In this document: piece after piece, positions 1-10,899 of the stretch
How positions within the stretch are numbered: the stretch's first letter is position 1
Layout: each line of letters starts with the position of its first letter
Assembly (NCBI GenBank): GCA_023525975.1
Contig: CM042018.1
Span: 79,739,001 to 79,803,000, forward strand
Direction: 5' to 3'
From: Smallanthus sonchifolius
Taxonomy: Eukaryota > Streptophyta > Magnoliopsida > Asterales > Asteraceae
Length of the DNA: 64,000 nt
Notes under the pieces: generated by a model
Databases searched by the model: none
The model's input: only the letters and a program-made list of their open reading frames with translations
What the model was told of the DNA's origin: nothing
Translations under genes and position numbers: made by a program

Positions 1-1225
1 GTAAGTCAGGCGAACTTAGCCTAAGTTCGCATGTATGTTCACAAGTTGGTAAGAGGCGAACTTAGCCTTAAGTTCGCCTAATTCAGTATAGTTAAACCAT
101 TAGAGTCGGGAATTGGCCTGATGTGTATTGACTAATCAATTCAGATCATGCATGAAGTTGTTGGACCTTTGTTTAGGACAACCTAGACTAGCTTATTAGG
201 TAAGTTCTAGATGCCGTTCTTTAAATGTTTTAAATAATATTTTCGGGTTGGTGTGCATACGTAACGATGTGACTGTTTATAAATGATGTTTATGATGCTT
301 TATGAAACGATGCTTATGAACGAGGTTTTGGAAGGAAAGTTTATGAACGATGTGTTTATGAAATGTTTTCCCCAACAAAGTTTACGATGTGTTTACGAAT
401 GAATGATTTTTAATAAAACGTACGAATGTTTTAACTGAAATTTTGAAGTAAAGAAATGAATGTTTACGAATCTGCCATTATTCCTTAGAGAATTGAGGTT
501 ATGGGTATGGGATGTGTGTTATGGGCCTTACCTTTATAGGGGCCTTTGTGGCTGGCTAACTGGTGTACAACTGGGTGATGACGGTCATCATGGGTATTAC
601 TGTGATCCTTGAAGATGGTACGATTTACCTTACGAGGTAATCGTGCTTGAAGTTAGGTATGACTACTCCACGGAGTATCGTGTTGGAAGTTTGGTACATG
701 TCATCCTTGTAATACCGTGCTTGAAGTATGGTACGGATGCCCTATGTGGTATCGTACTTGAAGTTGGAATTGACGGTTACGAGAAGGCGAAGATTCGATA
801 TGTTTGTTGACTTATGTGTATGTTATGTTATTGCATGTTTTACGTACGCTTTTATTAATGAAGTTAAAGGTTATGTTTTTGGCAAATATTTGAAGTAACA
901 TTATATGTTAAAACTAGAACTCACCAACGTAGCTGACTTTTTAGTAAGCACATTCAGGTTAAGGGCAGGTAATGATGATGAATGGTGATGCTTGGCAAGC
1001 GATGAAGAGTTACCCGGCTAACAGACGAAGACTGGCATTCCATTATGTTTTTTATTACGTTTATGTTATGTTTAGACAACGTTTACGCTTCCGCATGTTG
1101 ACAATGTTATTATTATGATTGAATGAAAGGTTTTCTGCTGCGTTATTTGATATTCAAGTTTAAGAACTGTTTGTGAATGAGTAATTCCAACAAGTGAGGA
1201 CTCCCGGGTTTGAGGATTTAAAGTG
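1..1225 (+). mobile_element. Right-hand part of a diverged gypsy-type LTR
   Basis: No coding sequence. The stretch has the layout of the 3' two-thirds of the other gypsy LTRs in this window: a palindrome pair at 10-79, a donor-like AG|GTAAGTTC at 198-207, then a long AT-rich run, then an ACTCACCAAC block (919-928) with a CTGAC branch-like motif and a CAG acceptor-like end at 955-957. After this come GGCTAAC and AGACTGGCATT, which resemble 9,340-9,375 in the LTR of element A. The left end lies outside the window, and the right end is lost at the foldback starting near 1,228. Assignment is by resemblance only. Confidence 0.5.
10..79. repeat. Two short palindromes at the left edge
   Basis: The first palindrome (10-30) has the core CGAACTTAGCCTAAGTTCG. 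The second (54-79) is a longer version of the same motif. They are about 24 bp apart and could form hairpins or bind a dimeric factor. Similar palindrome arrays sit in the other LTR families of the window, so this is probably the end of a longer array lying to the left. Confidence 0.6.
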
Positions 1226-1227
1226 TT

Positions 1228-2036
1228 TTAGAACTGCGCGTTTAACATTCTAGTCATGGTGTTTTACAAATGGCATTTTAGATTGGGCGTGTAAAAATCA
1301 TTTTTGTTGACATGAACTGACCGTTTTCTACATGGTTTTTAGAATGGTCATGGTGTTTTACACATGACGTTTTAGATTCTGGTCATGGTGTTTTACAACT
1401 GGTTATAGTGTTTTACACCTGGGCATGGTGTTCTATACATGGCGTTTTACATTCTGGTCATGGTGTTCAGCTTTATGAACACAAGAGTTGCATGAGCTCG
1501 TACGTAGTAGGATATTTTATGGTGTTTTTGGACGCAATTACCATTATGGTTTTAGATGTTTTCTTTATGGTGTCTTCTTTTATAGTGTTTTTGAACTAGG
1601 CATTTTTATGGTGTTTTTGATCTGGGCGTGTAATGGTGTTTTTGAACTGGGCAACTTTCTGGTGTTTTTGAACTGCGATCGTGCAGAAAACAGAAAACAT
1701 GTTTTTCAAACACCTTCGTGGAATCGATATCTTTGGTGTTCAGCTCTATGAACGCTAGAGTTGCAGGAACTCGTATGCGATCGTGTAGAAAACAGAAAAC
1801 GCGTTTTTGGACGTCATTACCATTATGGTTTTAGGTGTTTTCTTTATGGTGTTTTCTTTTTACGGTGAAACAAGTTCTTTTAAAAACACCATAAACTCCT
1901 CCGGTTAAAAAACACCATAAAGTTGCCCAGTTCAAAAACCCCATAAAACGTCCAGTTCAAAAACATCATAAAATGACCAGTTAAAAAACAATATAAAGCG
2001 CCCAATTCAAAAAACCATAAAACGACGAATTTTTTA
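1228..2036. repeat. Foldback (long inverted repeat) of degenerate ~25-bp units
   Basis: The left arm (about 1,228-1,860) repeats units such as ATGGTGTTTTTGAACTGGGC. The right arm (about 1,869-2,036) repeats the reverse complement, such as GCCCAGTTCAAAAACACCAT. The turn lies near 1,860-1,870. The left arm also holds a duplicated non-unit block, GTTCAGC..TATGAAC..GAGTTGCA..GAGCTCGTA, near 1,465-1,510 and 1,737-1,775. Short reading frames across it are by-products of the repeat. It looks like a foldback or Mutator-like non-autonomous DNA element with subterminal repeats, but no target duplication was identified. Confidence 0.55.
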
Positions 2037-2300
2037 TATATATATCAATATCATACTCGTTGAAAAAATAAAAAAAAGCTCGCTATTATGGTGCAATTTT
2101 AAAAAATAAAATAATAACACATAAAAAAGTTATAAACGTTTAAAATGATGGGGGGAAATATACTCATACGAATGTGACTTGCATGTGCATGTTCCCTTTA
2201 TTTTTTTTGGACTTCTATACCCTTTAACCCCTTTACACGTGTCATTCTCTTATTACTTCCTACACTTTGTAGGGTTTTAAGCCTTTGTACAATATACATC

Positions 2301-2335
<35 letters not shown>

Positions 2336-2444
2336 CCGGTTATTGTACAAAGGGGTTTTAGCGTACGAAGGCACCAGCGCGTGACAGATGTTCAGTGGGC
2401 GAGGGGTAAATGCGTCCGCGTTTTAATCACGCATCCTTTATAAT

Positions 2445-2566
2445 AACGTATGACCATAATCACGTAATCACGCATGCTATATACATGACCATAATAACGT
2501 AATCACGCAATCACACATGCTATACACATGACCATAATCACGTAATCACGCATGGTATACACACAA
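2445..2566. repeat. ~36-bp tandem repeat, first copy
   Basis: Units of the type ACCATAATCACGTAATCACG followed by CATGCTATACACATG are repeated about three times. The same block recurs at about 3,242-3,352 in the duplicated unit. It sits inside the TIR-type element. Confidence 0.7.
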
Positions 2567-2883
2567 CACATCGACATTTAAAAAAAAGTCATTTTTTAAT
2601 AAAAGTATAGCAAGACTATACCCAAATTAAAGAGAATAAAATTCTCGATTTTATGTTGTAACTTAAAAAAAAATAATGTCGTATAAAAAAGTTATGCTTG
2701 TTTTAAAAAAATGGGGGAACTTGTAAAAAGTCAACAAAGGTAGTCTATTCCAATTTTACCATTTTCAGAATCTTTTCACGCTTATAACAATCATATTTGA
2801 TCTTAACCATGGATTTTCTAGATCAACGCTTCAAAATCATTCTTAAGCTTTGCACCAAAAAATCATTAGTATTCAAAACTTTC

Positions 2884-2918
<35 letters not shown>

Positions 2919-3241
2919 GTATATATAGAAGACATAAAAAAGTTATAAAAGTTTAAAATGATGGGGGGAAATATATTCATACGAATGTGACTTGCATGTG
3001 CATGTTCCCTTTATTTTTTTTGGACTTCTATACCCTTTAACCCCTTTACACGTGTCATTCTCTTATGACTTCCTACACTTTGTAGGGTTTTAAGCCTTTG
3101 TATAATATACATCCTATATATATATATATATAGGGTCCGGTTTTTGTACAAAGGGGTTTTAGCGTACGAAGGCACCAGCGTGTGACACATGTTCAGTGGG
3201 CGAGGGGTAAATGCGTCCGCGTTTTAATCACGCATCGTTTA

Positions 3242-3352
3242 TAATAACGTATGACCATAATCACGTAATCACGCATGCTATATACATGACCATAATCACG
3301 TAATCACGCATGCTATACACATGACCATAATCACGTAATCACGCATGGTATA
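3242..3352. repeat. ~36-bp tandem repeat, second copy
   Basis: This is the same repeat as at 2,445-2,566, carried by the second copy of the duplicated element, with a few substitutions between the two blocks. Confidence 0.7.
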
Positions 3353-3675
3353 CACACAGCACATTGACATTTTAAAAAAAAGTCATTTTTTTAATAAAAG
3401 TATAGCAAGATTATACCCAAATTAAAGAGAATAAAATTCTCGATTTTATGCTGTAACTTAAAAAAAAATAATGTCATATAAAAAAGTTATGCTTGTTTTA
3501 AAAAAAATGGGGAACTTGTAAAAAGTCAACAAAGGTAGTCTATTCCAATTTTACCATTTTCAGAATCTTTTCACGCTTATAACAATCATATTTGATCTTA
3601 ACCATGGATTTTCTAGATCAACGCTTCAAAATCATTCTTAAGCTATGCACCAAAAAATCATTTGTATTCAAAACT

Positions 3676-3712
<37 letters not shown>

Positions 3713-3834
3713 ACGTATCGGTTGTAAACCCTAAGTTGTTGTGAAACCCCTTAAACTCATTCTGGACCACAAATTAGTTTTCTTTTGTTTTTGATTTATC
3801 TTTATGAGTAAAGGGCAATCTAGTAATTTTACAT

Positions 3835-3872
<38 letters not shown>

Positions 3873-3929
3873 TTATGGGGAATCATTCTCAACCACATAT
3901 TTCAAACAAAGAAAAAACAAGCTAAAAAC

Positions 3930-4290
3930 CAAATATTAAATGTTAAAAACTAAACCGTAAAAGCTAAATGCTAAAAGCTAAAGCGTAAAAGCTAAACCCT
4001 AAAGCTAAAGGCAAAATGCTAAATGCTAAAAGCTAAACCGTAAAAGCTAAACGTTAAAGCTAAGCGTTAAAGCTAAACGCTAAAAGCTAAACCCTAAAGC
4101 TAAATGCTAAATGCAAAAAGCTAAACTGTAAAGCTAAAGGCAAAATGCTAAACACCAAAAGTTAAACCGTAAGGTAAACGTTAAAGCTAAACGCTAAACG
4201 CAAAAAAATAAAAACTAAATCCTTAAACTAAAGCCACAAAAACTAAACCTTAAAGCTAAACCATAAAAACTATAGCTAAAGTTAAAACCA
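3930..4290. repeat. Degenerate GCTAAA / CCCTAAA-like array
   Basis: There are dozens of imperfect 6- to 10-bp units, for example GCTAAACGCTAAAAGCTAAA, and several contain CCCTAAA. The units vary in length and sequence, so this is a degenerate simple repeat and not a run of telomere heptamers. Confidence 0.75.
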
Positions 4291-4368
4291 AAAAAAAAAT
4301 AGTTAAAAACTGCGAAACATATACATTAAAATGTATTGGAATCGGATATAACCAAAACCAAGCTCTAG

Positions 4369-4431
4369 TGCACTGTTAAAAGCTTAATTCTTGTAAAGCC
4401 CAGGTCACGTGTTCGAGTCCAGGGGAGAGCA
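4369..4431 (+). other. tRNA-like (SINE-like) segment
   Basis: GTGTTCGAGTCC at 4,410-4,421 matches a Pol III B-box. The preceding AGCTCTAGTGCACTG could be a decayed A-box region. GCTCT near the start can pair with AGAGC at 4,425-4,429. The T-stem is poorly paired and there is no clean cloverleaf, so this is not a functional tRNA gene. TCACGTGTTCGAGTCC also occurs on the minus strand near 35,955-35,970. Confidence 0.4.
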
Positions 4432-4516
4432 TCTTGCTACTTTTTTTCACACGTAATGTGTGGCTGAAAATGGTTCCCTTGTTTCCTCTTTTTTATTGGT
4501 TCCCTTTTGAACCTTC

Positions 4517-4562
<46 letters not shown>

Positions 4563-5079
4563 GATTGGGATCTTTTAATAACCCTATGTTTGTAGCGAAC
4601 CTACTTTCGGGTTTACCTTATAATATATTATTTATATTGTAGGGGTGTATTTAAATAAAAGAAAGTTGGAGGGTACCTTTTGAAAGGTAGGAATAACTAA
4701 TTTGGAGAGGAGGGGTTATTTATGCAAGTGCAGGAACTGATCTTGTAATTGGCCCAAAGTTAATTTGGTGGAGATAATAAAATTGGCGACCCACACACAC
4801 AAGGTGTGTGGGTGTGTGTCGCAAATCAGGGAGAAAAGAGGGAGAAAGAGGAGCTTTGATCAAGAACGATTTCTGCTTGCTTGAATTGAAGGTGTTGATT
4901 CTTACAATCCCTTCCAAACAACAAGTAATTTTTCACCTCTTGAATCCACCGTTTATGGTGTTCTTGGTGGGTTTTGTTGAAATCAAGCAATGGGGATGAC
5001 TTGGGTTTTGTAAATAATTATTAACTTGATAAAAGTGATAATCTAGCTTGATTAAAGGTTAAGGGTGGTAGATAACATC

Positions 5080-6706
5080 TTATGTCGCCCAGACGGTCTA
5101 TAAAAATACTAATAAAAAGCTAATCTAGACTCCTATGTAATAAATGGAATACCTATGAACTAGACCGCACTGACAAGCAAGTGAACCTATCGAATGTAGC
5201 ACAACTTAATGGTAAACCAGTTTATCGAACCCTAGAGACACTACTATAGCTAACTAGACTCTGACTCGAACTAAAGATGATTGATTTGGGGGGTTTTCTA
5301 CACTACCGATTAACTAATAATGCAGAATACTAAAGAACGACTCTAGCTATCAAGACAAGAACTTTGGGGATAACATAAATGGGAAGAATACCACCTAGGT
5401 CAGAATCCTACTTGCAAATCATAGACTTCTACCGGTTATGGAAACGTTGATGGATCTGGGTATCTAAGGATAACAGCTATAGACAACCTAGTGGATCCCT
5501 AATCACTCTCAGGGTATCCCCAACTAAGAAACCTAAAGATGTACTAAACTCACCAGATGGTCGGATTACCTTTCAGTCTCTCCAACAATGATAATGTACC
5601 CAAAAGACAAATCACCTCTTGGTCTCAATGTCCGCAATACATCAAAGATGCACGGGGTAATCTCAGATTAACACACTATGACTTGGACTAGCAACAATCA
5701 CTAAGAACCTAAGGGAAGCTCCTCTCAGATGATTCACACTCGGAATTCTAATGATGAAGACTAACCGATTATTTCTCACTTTTCAGGTATTGAGATAAGA
5801 TGAACACTCTGATCTAATAACTCTCAATCACAATTCCTCTGGCTACTACGTCTAGCAAACCATACAATCAACCACAAACACACAGTCTATGATATAGATA
5901 CATTATTCAAACTGGAAGACATCTACAAATAACATACGGAACTATAATCAATTGCAACTCAGATCTAAACATGCATATTCATCATAATTATTAAGCCAAG
6001 ATCTTTTACAAAATCATTAAACCAAACATTGAATCCAAAAACGAATAAAAATTAATACTTTAACAAATATTCATCATTGACCTAGGCAGTTTATGAAGTT
6101 TAGCCTAGGATCATACTCAAAACATGAAACACATAAGTAATCAAGTCAAACCTAAACCAAAACCAACTGATTGTAAACAAAGATCAAGACTTTAGAACCG
6201 AATAAGCTAAACTAAACAAACCCATAATCACAAGCTTAGATCTTGCACTCCAATCTCCTTCTTCAACCTCAAAATCTCCCTAGACCCTTCTCTGACGGCC
6301 AAAAGATCGAACTCTTATCATAATGGCATTTCAATTCTATTTAATTCACAACTTAGGGTTTTTCACGGATTTTCCATCTCTTACGTACCGCGAGAAAACA
6401 TGGCCAGCCCCTCACGTACCGTGAGGGCCAAAATAGTCGAGCGCTCTTCTAGCTTTCCTCGCATACCACGATGATTCAAGTCTCCACCTTCGCGTACCGC
6501 CAGGGACTAAAAATCCAACTTTTCTTCTTTTGTTCTTCGGACTTCTTCTTGTGCCCGATTCTTCATGATTTGACTTTATACTTCACACGAACTCCTTTAA
6601 ACCTGACATAGACTCAAAACAAACCAAAAAAAAGTAAAAACATACACAAAGTTAACTAAAAACCACAAATACAATAGGAAATAAGATGTGTGCTTTGCAC
6701 TACATC
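5080..6706. mobile_element. 1.63-kb insertion flanked by AACATC
   Basis: The block interrupts E and is bounded by AACATC at 5,074-5,079 and 6,707-6,712. It has no coding frame. Ends are TTATGTCGCCC and GCACTACATC. Short imperfect palindromes lie at about 6,380-6,500, e.g. CTCACGTACCGTGAGG. The ends are not canonical TG..CA immediately next to the repeat. On the minus strand it would read TGTAGTGCAAAG to CTGGGCGACA, so a solo LTR or terminal-repeat miniature element in minus orientation is possible, but class and strand are unresolved. Confidence 0.45.
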
Positions 6707-7329
6707 AACATCCAATTTGATGATTCAAGAATTAGGGTTCTTGAGGGAAATTTGGAGTTTTTCTAATTGGAGATTTTTAAATGATGAATTGAGGGTTGGT
6801 AACTGTTTATGGTGGTAATAGACAATTTAATTGATAAGAAAAATCAATCAATTTGATAATTTGAAAATTAGGGTTCTTGAGAACCTAATTTGGGGTTTTT
6901 TTCAATTTGGAGTGTTTTAAGGTTGAATCGAGTGTTGTTAAGTGTTTATGGTATTATATAAACATATTTTCATGAATAAGACTCATTTCAGTTGGTGAAT
7001 TATGTATTGATGAAAATTATGAAAATTGGGTGAAATCCTTAACGAGTCAAAATGTGTTGATTTTGATTAAGAAGGATAAAAGCTTGTGTAAAGCTAATTA
7101 ACCTAGATTAGATGATAGGTGAGGATCATAAGATCTTGGGTGGGTGTCAAACCTCAATTGAGGAATAATTGGGGATTTACTAGATTACTAAACAAATGGA
7201 TTGTTTAGGTGATCAAGGTATGGAATGGCTAGCTTGGAAGACGAATTGGAATCTTCATTGGCAAAGGTAAGTTCTTTGCACTTACTTAGTAGTAGATAAG
7301 TATTTTATATGTAAGTAGATAATGTGGTA

Positions 7330-7769
7330 AATTCTATTTACATGTTGTATGTTGATTTTAACTATGTGACATATGGTCAAACTAAAGTGTGAAATGTGGT
7401 AAAAGTGGCGTAGTTGACTAATGTGGTAAATAGTCAAACATAATGTGGTAAAAGTGGTATAGTTAACTAATATGGTAAATAGTCAAACATAATGTGGTAG
7501 AAGTGGCATAGATGACTAATGTGGTAAATAGTCAAACAAAATGTGGTATATAGGTGTAGTTGACTAGAGTGGTATATAGTGAAACTAAAATATAGAATGT
7601 GATGATTTGTTGTAAATTGACTTAGCATGGTATAAGTCAAACCATTTGTGGATAAATGGTGAAATTGATATAAAAATGACTTAATGTGGTATAAGTCAAA
7701 CCATTGTGGATAATGGTGAAATTGGAATAATTAGACTATGTGGTTAACAGTCAAACTTGAATATGCATA
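7330..7769 (+). repeat. Minisatellite of TGTGGTAAATAGTCAAA type, left part
   Basis: Degenerate units of roughly 50-60 bp built on AATGTGGTAAATAGTCAAAC, alternating with short TTGACTA segments. The array is interrupted at 7,770 by LTR F and continues at 18,310-18,408 and 31,861-31,990. It belongs to LTR E and provides the continuity that links these pieces. Confidence 0.7.
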
Positions 7770-7947
7770 TGTGACAACCGTTGTTTTTCAGGTCCTTACC
7801 GTTTCTCGACTTTATATGCGTTTATATTTTTAATGTAACACCTCAATTTTTAAAGGGACTAAAATAGTGATTTGTTAAAGTATAAGGGTTAAAATATAAT
7901 TGGATCAAAGTTCAATGACTAAAAGTGAAAATTTGGGAAAGTAGGAA

Positions 7948-8220
7948 GATGTCGGACCGACATCTCAAGGATAACGGTCCGCTACGTAGGGGACAAGGGA
8001 TCACTCAGGAGGTGACACGTGTCGGGTGACTAATCGCTGAGAACTTACACGTGGAGGACCGATAACGGACCGACATAGGATCCGTTGTGGTTCGCTAGCC
8101 GCAATTCATTCCTAGCGGACCGACATGAAAGGGATAACGATCCGTTATGTGCCTGTTAAGCAAATTACACCGCCACACTGGATAGCGGACCGACATGTAT
8201 ATAGATAACGGTCCGCTATG
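7948..8220. promoter_or_regulatory. Palindrome array upstream of TATA in LTR A
   Basis: GATGTCGGACCGACATC (7,948-7,964) is a perfect palindrome around one base. Several imperfect relatives follow, ending with a 10-bp perfect stem (8,182-8,191 with 8,210-8,219). The TATA-like box lies 17 bp downstream. The counterpart in the 3' LTR is 14,465-14,729, where the box reads AATAAATAG. A promoter role is inferred from position. Confidence 0.6.
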
Positions 8221-8705
8221 AACCCGTCGGGCAGCCTATAAATAGTTGGACCTTGTGATCGATTTTAGAACATCTCAAACACTAACACACCTCACAAAAC
8301 ACACACTTAACCTAGGGAAGCGTGCCCCAAGCCCCGATTCGCGTAGGGAAGTCTGGTTTCCAGCTTTTCGAGCACAATACGCAGGTGATAGTTCTGGGGT
8401 AAGGTTCTGACTAGTTCCTAATGACTTGGTTATTTCCACTAAGCTAGGAACTTATGATTTAGATATTTTATAATGACTTAGGACCGGATCCAAAAGTCAT
8501 TGTGCTGCTCATATTAGCAAGAAAAGGCTATTTAAACGAACAAGAAGTTAAAGGTGAGTTCTATGATGCCCCTTTTAAGTGTTTTTTAATGCTTTGGGCA
8601 TGATACACGTGTTATGAATGTTTTTAAATATTATATGCCACTTATTTAAATATTTGAGCCAGTATCCATGATGTTGCAAGGAATGTTTTATGCTATAAAA
8701 TAAAA

Positions 8706-8849
8706 GGTAACTTTCCGACCGGTATGTAGTTATCTAACAAACGGAATGTTCTGTCTAAGGAAAGAGTTATGCATAAATCCCTCCTGGACCCGTTATTCTT
8801 TCCTGAGAACATATCTTTTAGAGGTACTACTCTGGAAGGATAACCACCT
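8706..8849 (+). other. Conserved hairpin module, copy 1 (LTR A, 5')
   Basis: Begins GGTAACTTTCCGACCGG and ends GATAACCACC. AGGAAAGAG can pair with the downstream ATTCTTTCCT. Matching copies lie at 15,216-15,359, 37,674-37,818 and 53,287-53,430, the last two in the leaders of C and B and not in LTRs. Confidence 0.65.
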
Positions 8850-9534
8850 TGTTTTTATTAATGGAAAGGATGATGATTTTGATATGTGAGATGTTTTAAG
8901 ACTTATCTTGGTTTACCAAGATAAGCGATGATGAAAGGATGTCATTCACAGTGATTGCATTGACATGAAATGTTTTGACCATTTTGGTTTGTATATGAAT
9001 GTTTTGCCATGTATGACCAAATCCCAGATAATATCTTGCAACTTATGGAATGGAATGCGGACCGTTACATTCTTTTGTGGTATGTAACAGGGGAATGTCC
9101 TTTATATAAAGGGAATGGTAAGTGGTGATGACCACTTGAGAGGTTTAAGAACCTTGATAAGATAGAAGTTGTACAAGATTAATGTTATGTTTAGATAAAG
9201 CTTACGTGAAATGGAAAGATGATATGTCAAAGATATTTTGATTAAAACCTAGAACTCACAGCATAAAGCTGACTCGTGTTTAAGCATGTGTCCAGTAATG
9301 GTATGGTTTCAAGCAATAAAGGAAATGAGACATCATGAGCCGGCTATCTGGCATCCAAATCTAGAGACTGGCATTAGTATGTACTTTCAATAGAATGTAC
9401 TAAGACAAGTTTTATAAATAAATAATGTTGTAAAGTCTTCTGCTGTGTATGTTTCTCTGATTTCTATATGTTCATGAGAATCCGACAAGTGACCATGCTA
9501 TATTGATAGCTAGAACACAAGTGTATTGTAAACG

Positions 9535-9690
9535 TTAATAACCGTTATTTATCGAGTTCGCGGTGCACGCGTTGTATGCACTTAACCGGGTTTTCTAGTT
9601 CGAACCTTAGTGTTCGTCTAAGGCAATGTTCCTAGAATCCCTAGAAACACTTAAAATATATATAACCATAATATTTAAATGTGACACCCA
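9535..9690 (-). repeat. Inverted F-like fragment in the leader of A
   Basis: 9,540-9,650 is the reverse complement of 15,505-15,605, with about ten differences. Both contain AGACGAACACTAAGG and ACCCGGTTAAGTGCATACA when read in the F direction. The fragment sits just before gag, where the primer-binding site and leader of A should be, and appears to have replaced them. Confidence 0.6.
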
Positions 9691-9729
9691 CATCCCGAAT
9701 ACTAAAGCATTCAATATCTTTTGTAGAAA

Positions 9730-10899
9730 ATGGTTGGTAAAGGTAAGGGTAAAAGAGGAGGAAGGGTTAATCCCAATACCTCTAGAAGGCAGACGTGGTC
9801 TACCGCAAATACCGAACCTGAAATAGAAAATAGGGATCATGTGGGAGTAAATGAACCGATAGTGGAACCTCAAATGCAAAGTGCAATAGACACGGCTGTA
9901 GCTAAAGCTTTGGATAAGGCTTTGCCTATCCTATTAGCTAGCCTAGAGGAAAGTAGAAAGAAGGATAAAACGGAGAATGTCATTAAGAATATAGACGATG
10001 ATGAACTCTACGAATACGAATCCGATGATTCTTATGAAGTTAGACCAGTAATGAAAGGAAGGAAAGGATGCTCGTACAAAGCATTCAAAGATGCCAGTCC
10101 TCCAAAGTTTGACGATACAAAAGATGCCACGGTCACTCATAAGTGGATCCGGGAAATTGAAGCAGTAATCAAAATTAGCGAATGTAGAGACAATCAGAAG
10201 GTGAAATACGCCGCCCACTCATTCGTATCAGAGGTGTTATGTTGGTGGGAGAATCTGGTTATAGCTATGGGTGAGAAAGCTATTGACCGAATGTCTTGGG
10301 AAGAATTGAAGAGATTGCTGATTGAGGAGTTCTGTCCTGACAATGAAATGGACAAACTTGAGAGAAATTTTCTCAGGCTAGAAGCCGGTAGTATGACTCA
10401 TCGAGAGTATACTACGAAGTTTAATAGGATGGCATGTTTGGTACCCCACTTAGTAACCCCTGAAGCTGTACGAATTAAGAGATACGTACAAGGGTTACCA
10501 TCTGAAATCCGAAGGTTAGTGAAAACTTAAGAGTTAAAAAGATTTAGATCCGACCTACAACTTGCTTCGACTATGTATGACAAAGTCTATGGTTCCCACC
10601 TAATGGAATCTAAAAGGAAGTGGCCTGAAAGTTCTCAGGGCCAGAAGAAGCAGAACGACGGTGGATGGAAGAAAAGGATAACTACAAGTGGTGTCACTAT
10701 GTGTACCACCTGTGGTAAGAATCATGCAGGGGAATATAGATTGAAATCCGGCGTTTGTTTCAAATGTAGCAAGGAAGGGCACTTGGCGCTCAAATGTCCT
10801 ATCAAGCCTTAGTGTTTTAAGTGTGGAGAAAGTGGGCATAGAACGTTGGAATTCCCAACACTTAATATTAACAATCCCGAGCCATTAAAAGAAAAGGAA
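9730..10899 (+). pseudogene. gag: Gypsy gag, element A (stop codons)
   Basis: Structural Gag polyprotein, which would form the cytoplasmic particle. The start ATG at 9,730 follows TTTTGTAG, a possible splice acceptor. The first 266 codons are open: a basic N-terminus, then the retrotransposon-gag core (motifs WIREIEAV, YAAHSFVSEVLCWWENL, EEFCPDNE, RLEAGSMTHREYTTKFNRM). In-frame stops lie at 10,528, 10,810 and 10,898, without frameshift. A CCHC zinc knuckle (CFKCSKEGHLALKC) ends the readable part near 10,797; a preceding CTTCGKNHAGEYR knuckle has Tyr for its last Cys, and a following one (CFKCGESGHRTLEF) also lacks its last Cys. The frame runs on into protease. Not functional as it stands. Confidence 0.8.

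Larger units (their letters stand above)
2119..3712. mobile_element. Tandem copies of a TIR-type non-autonomous element
   Basis: About 0.8 kb is present twice in direct orientation, offset by 795-813 bp (2,119-2,931 and 2,932-3,712). One complete unit runs from AGGGTCCGGTTATTGTACAAAG near 2,331 to CCTTTGTATAATATACATCC near 3,114. Its ends are inverted (TTGTACAAAGG..TTTTA against TTTTAAGCCTTTGTA) and are set in TA dinucleotide runs, suggesting a TA target. The left part (2,119-2,303) is the right end of a further copy, and the right part (3,131-3,712) is a copy lacking that end. This is what unequal exchange at the TA runs would give. No transposase is encoded. Confidence 0.6.
3838..4562. mobile_element. 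Non-autonomous repeat with GCTAAA array and tRNA-like segment
   Basis: A stretch bounded by TA microsatellites (3,839-3,870 and 4,538-4,561, the latter preceded by a CT run at 4,519-4,537). It holds the purine-rich array at 3,930-4,290 and the tRNA-like segment at 4,369-4,431. No open reading frame of note. The bounding TA runs resemble those of the 2.1-3.7 kb element, so a small DNA transposon or SINE-like element is plausible. The ends are not proven. The stretch between 3,713 and 3,837 holds nothing I recognise. Confidence 0.4.
7834..9530 (+). repeat. 5' LTR of element A
   Basis: Starts TGTAACACC. Palindromes built on GGACCG/CGGTCC lie at 7,948-8,220; the last pairs ATAGCGGACC with GGTCCGCTAT. 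TATAAATAG follows at 8,237-8,245. A donor-like AAAG|GTGAGTTC lies at 8,550-8,559, and an ACTCACAGC..GCTGAC..TGTCCAG block at 9,253-9,295. The hairpin module shared with B and C is at 8,706-8,849. The right end is uncertain because the stretch before gag (about 9,535-9,690) contains an inverted F-like fragment and no recognisable primer site. Confidence 0.75.

Noticed and set aside
3930..4290. Interstitial telomere repeat
   Set aside because: CCCTAAA appears only now and then among irregular GCTAAA units; there is no heptamer array.
4369..4431. Functional tRNA gene
   Set aside because: No proper T-stem or anticodon arm; only B-box similarity.
4808..4999. Host gene exon with GT intron near 4.8-5.0 kb
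   Set aside because: The frames are short and without domains; the stretch fits an LTR leader better, though this is not certain.
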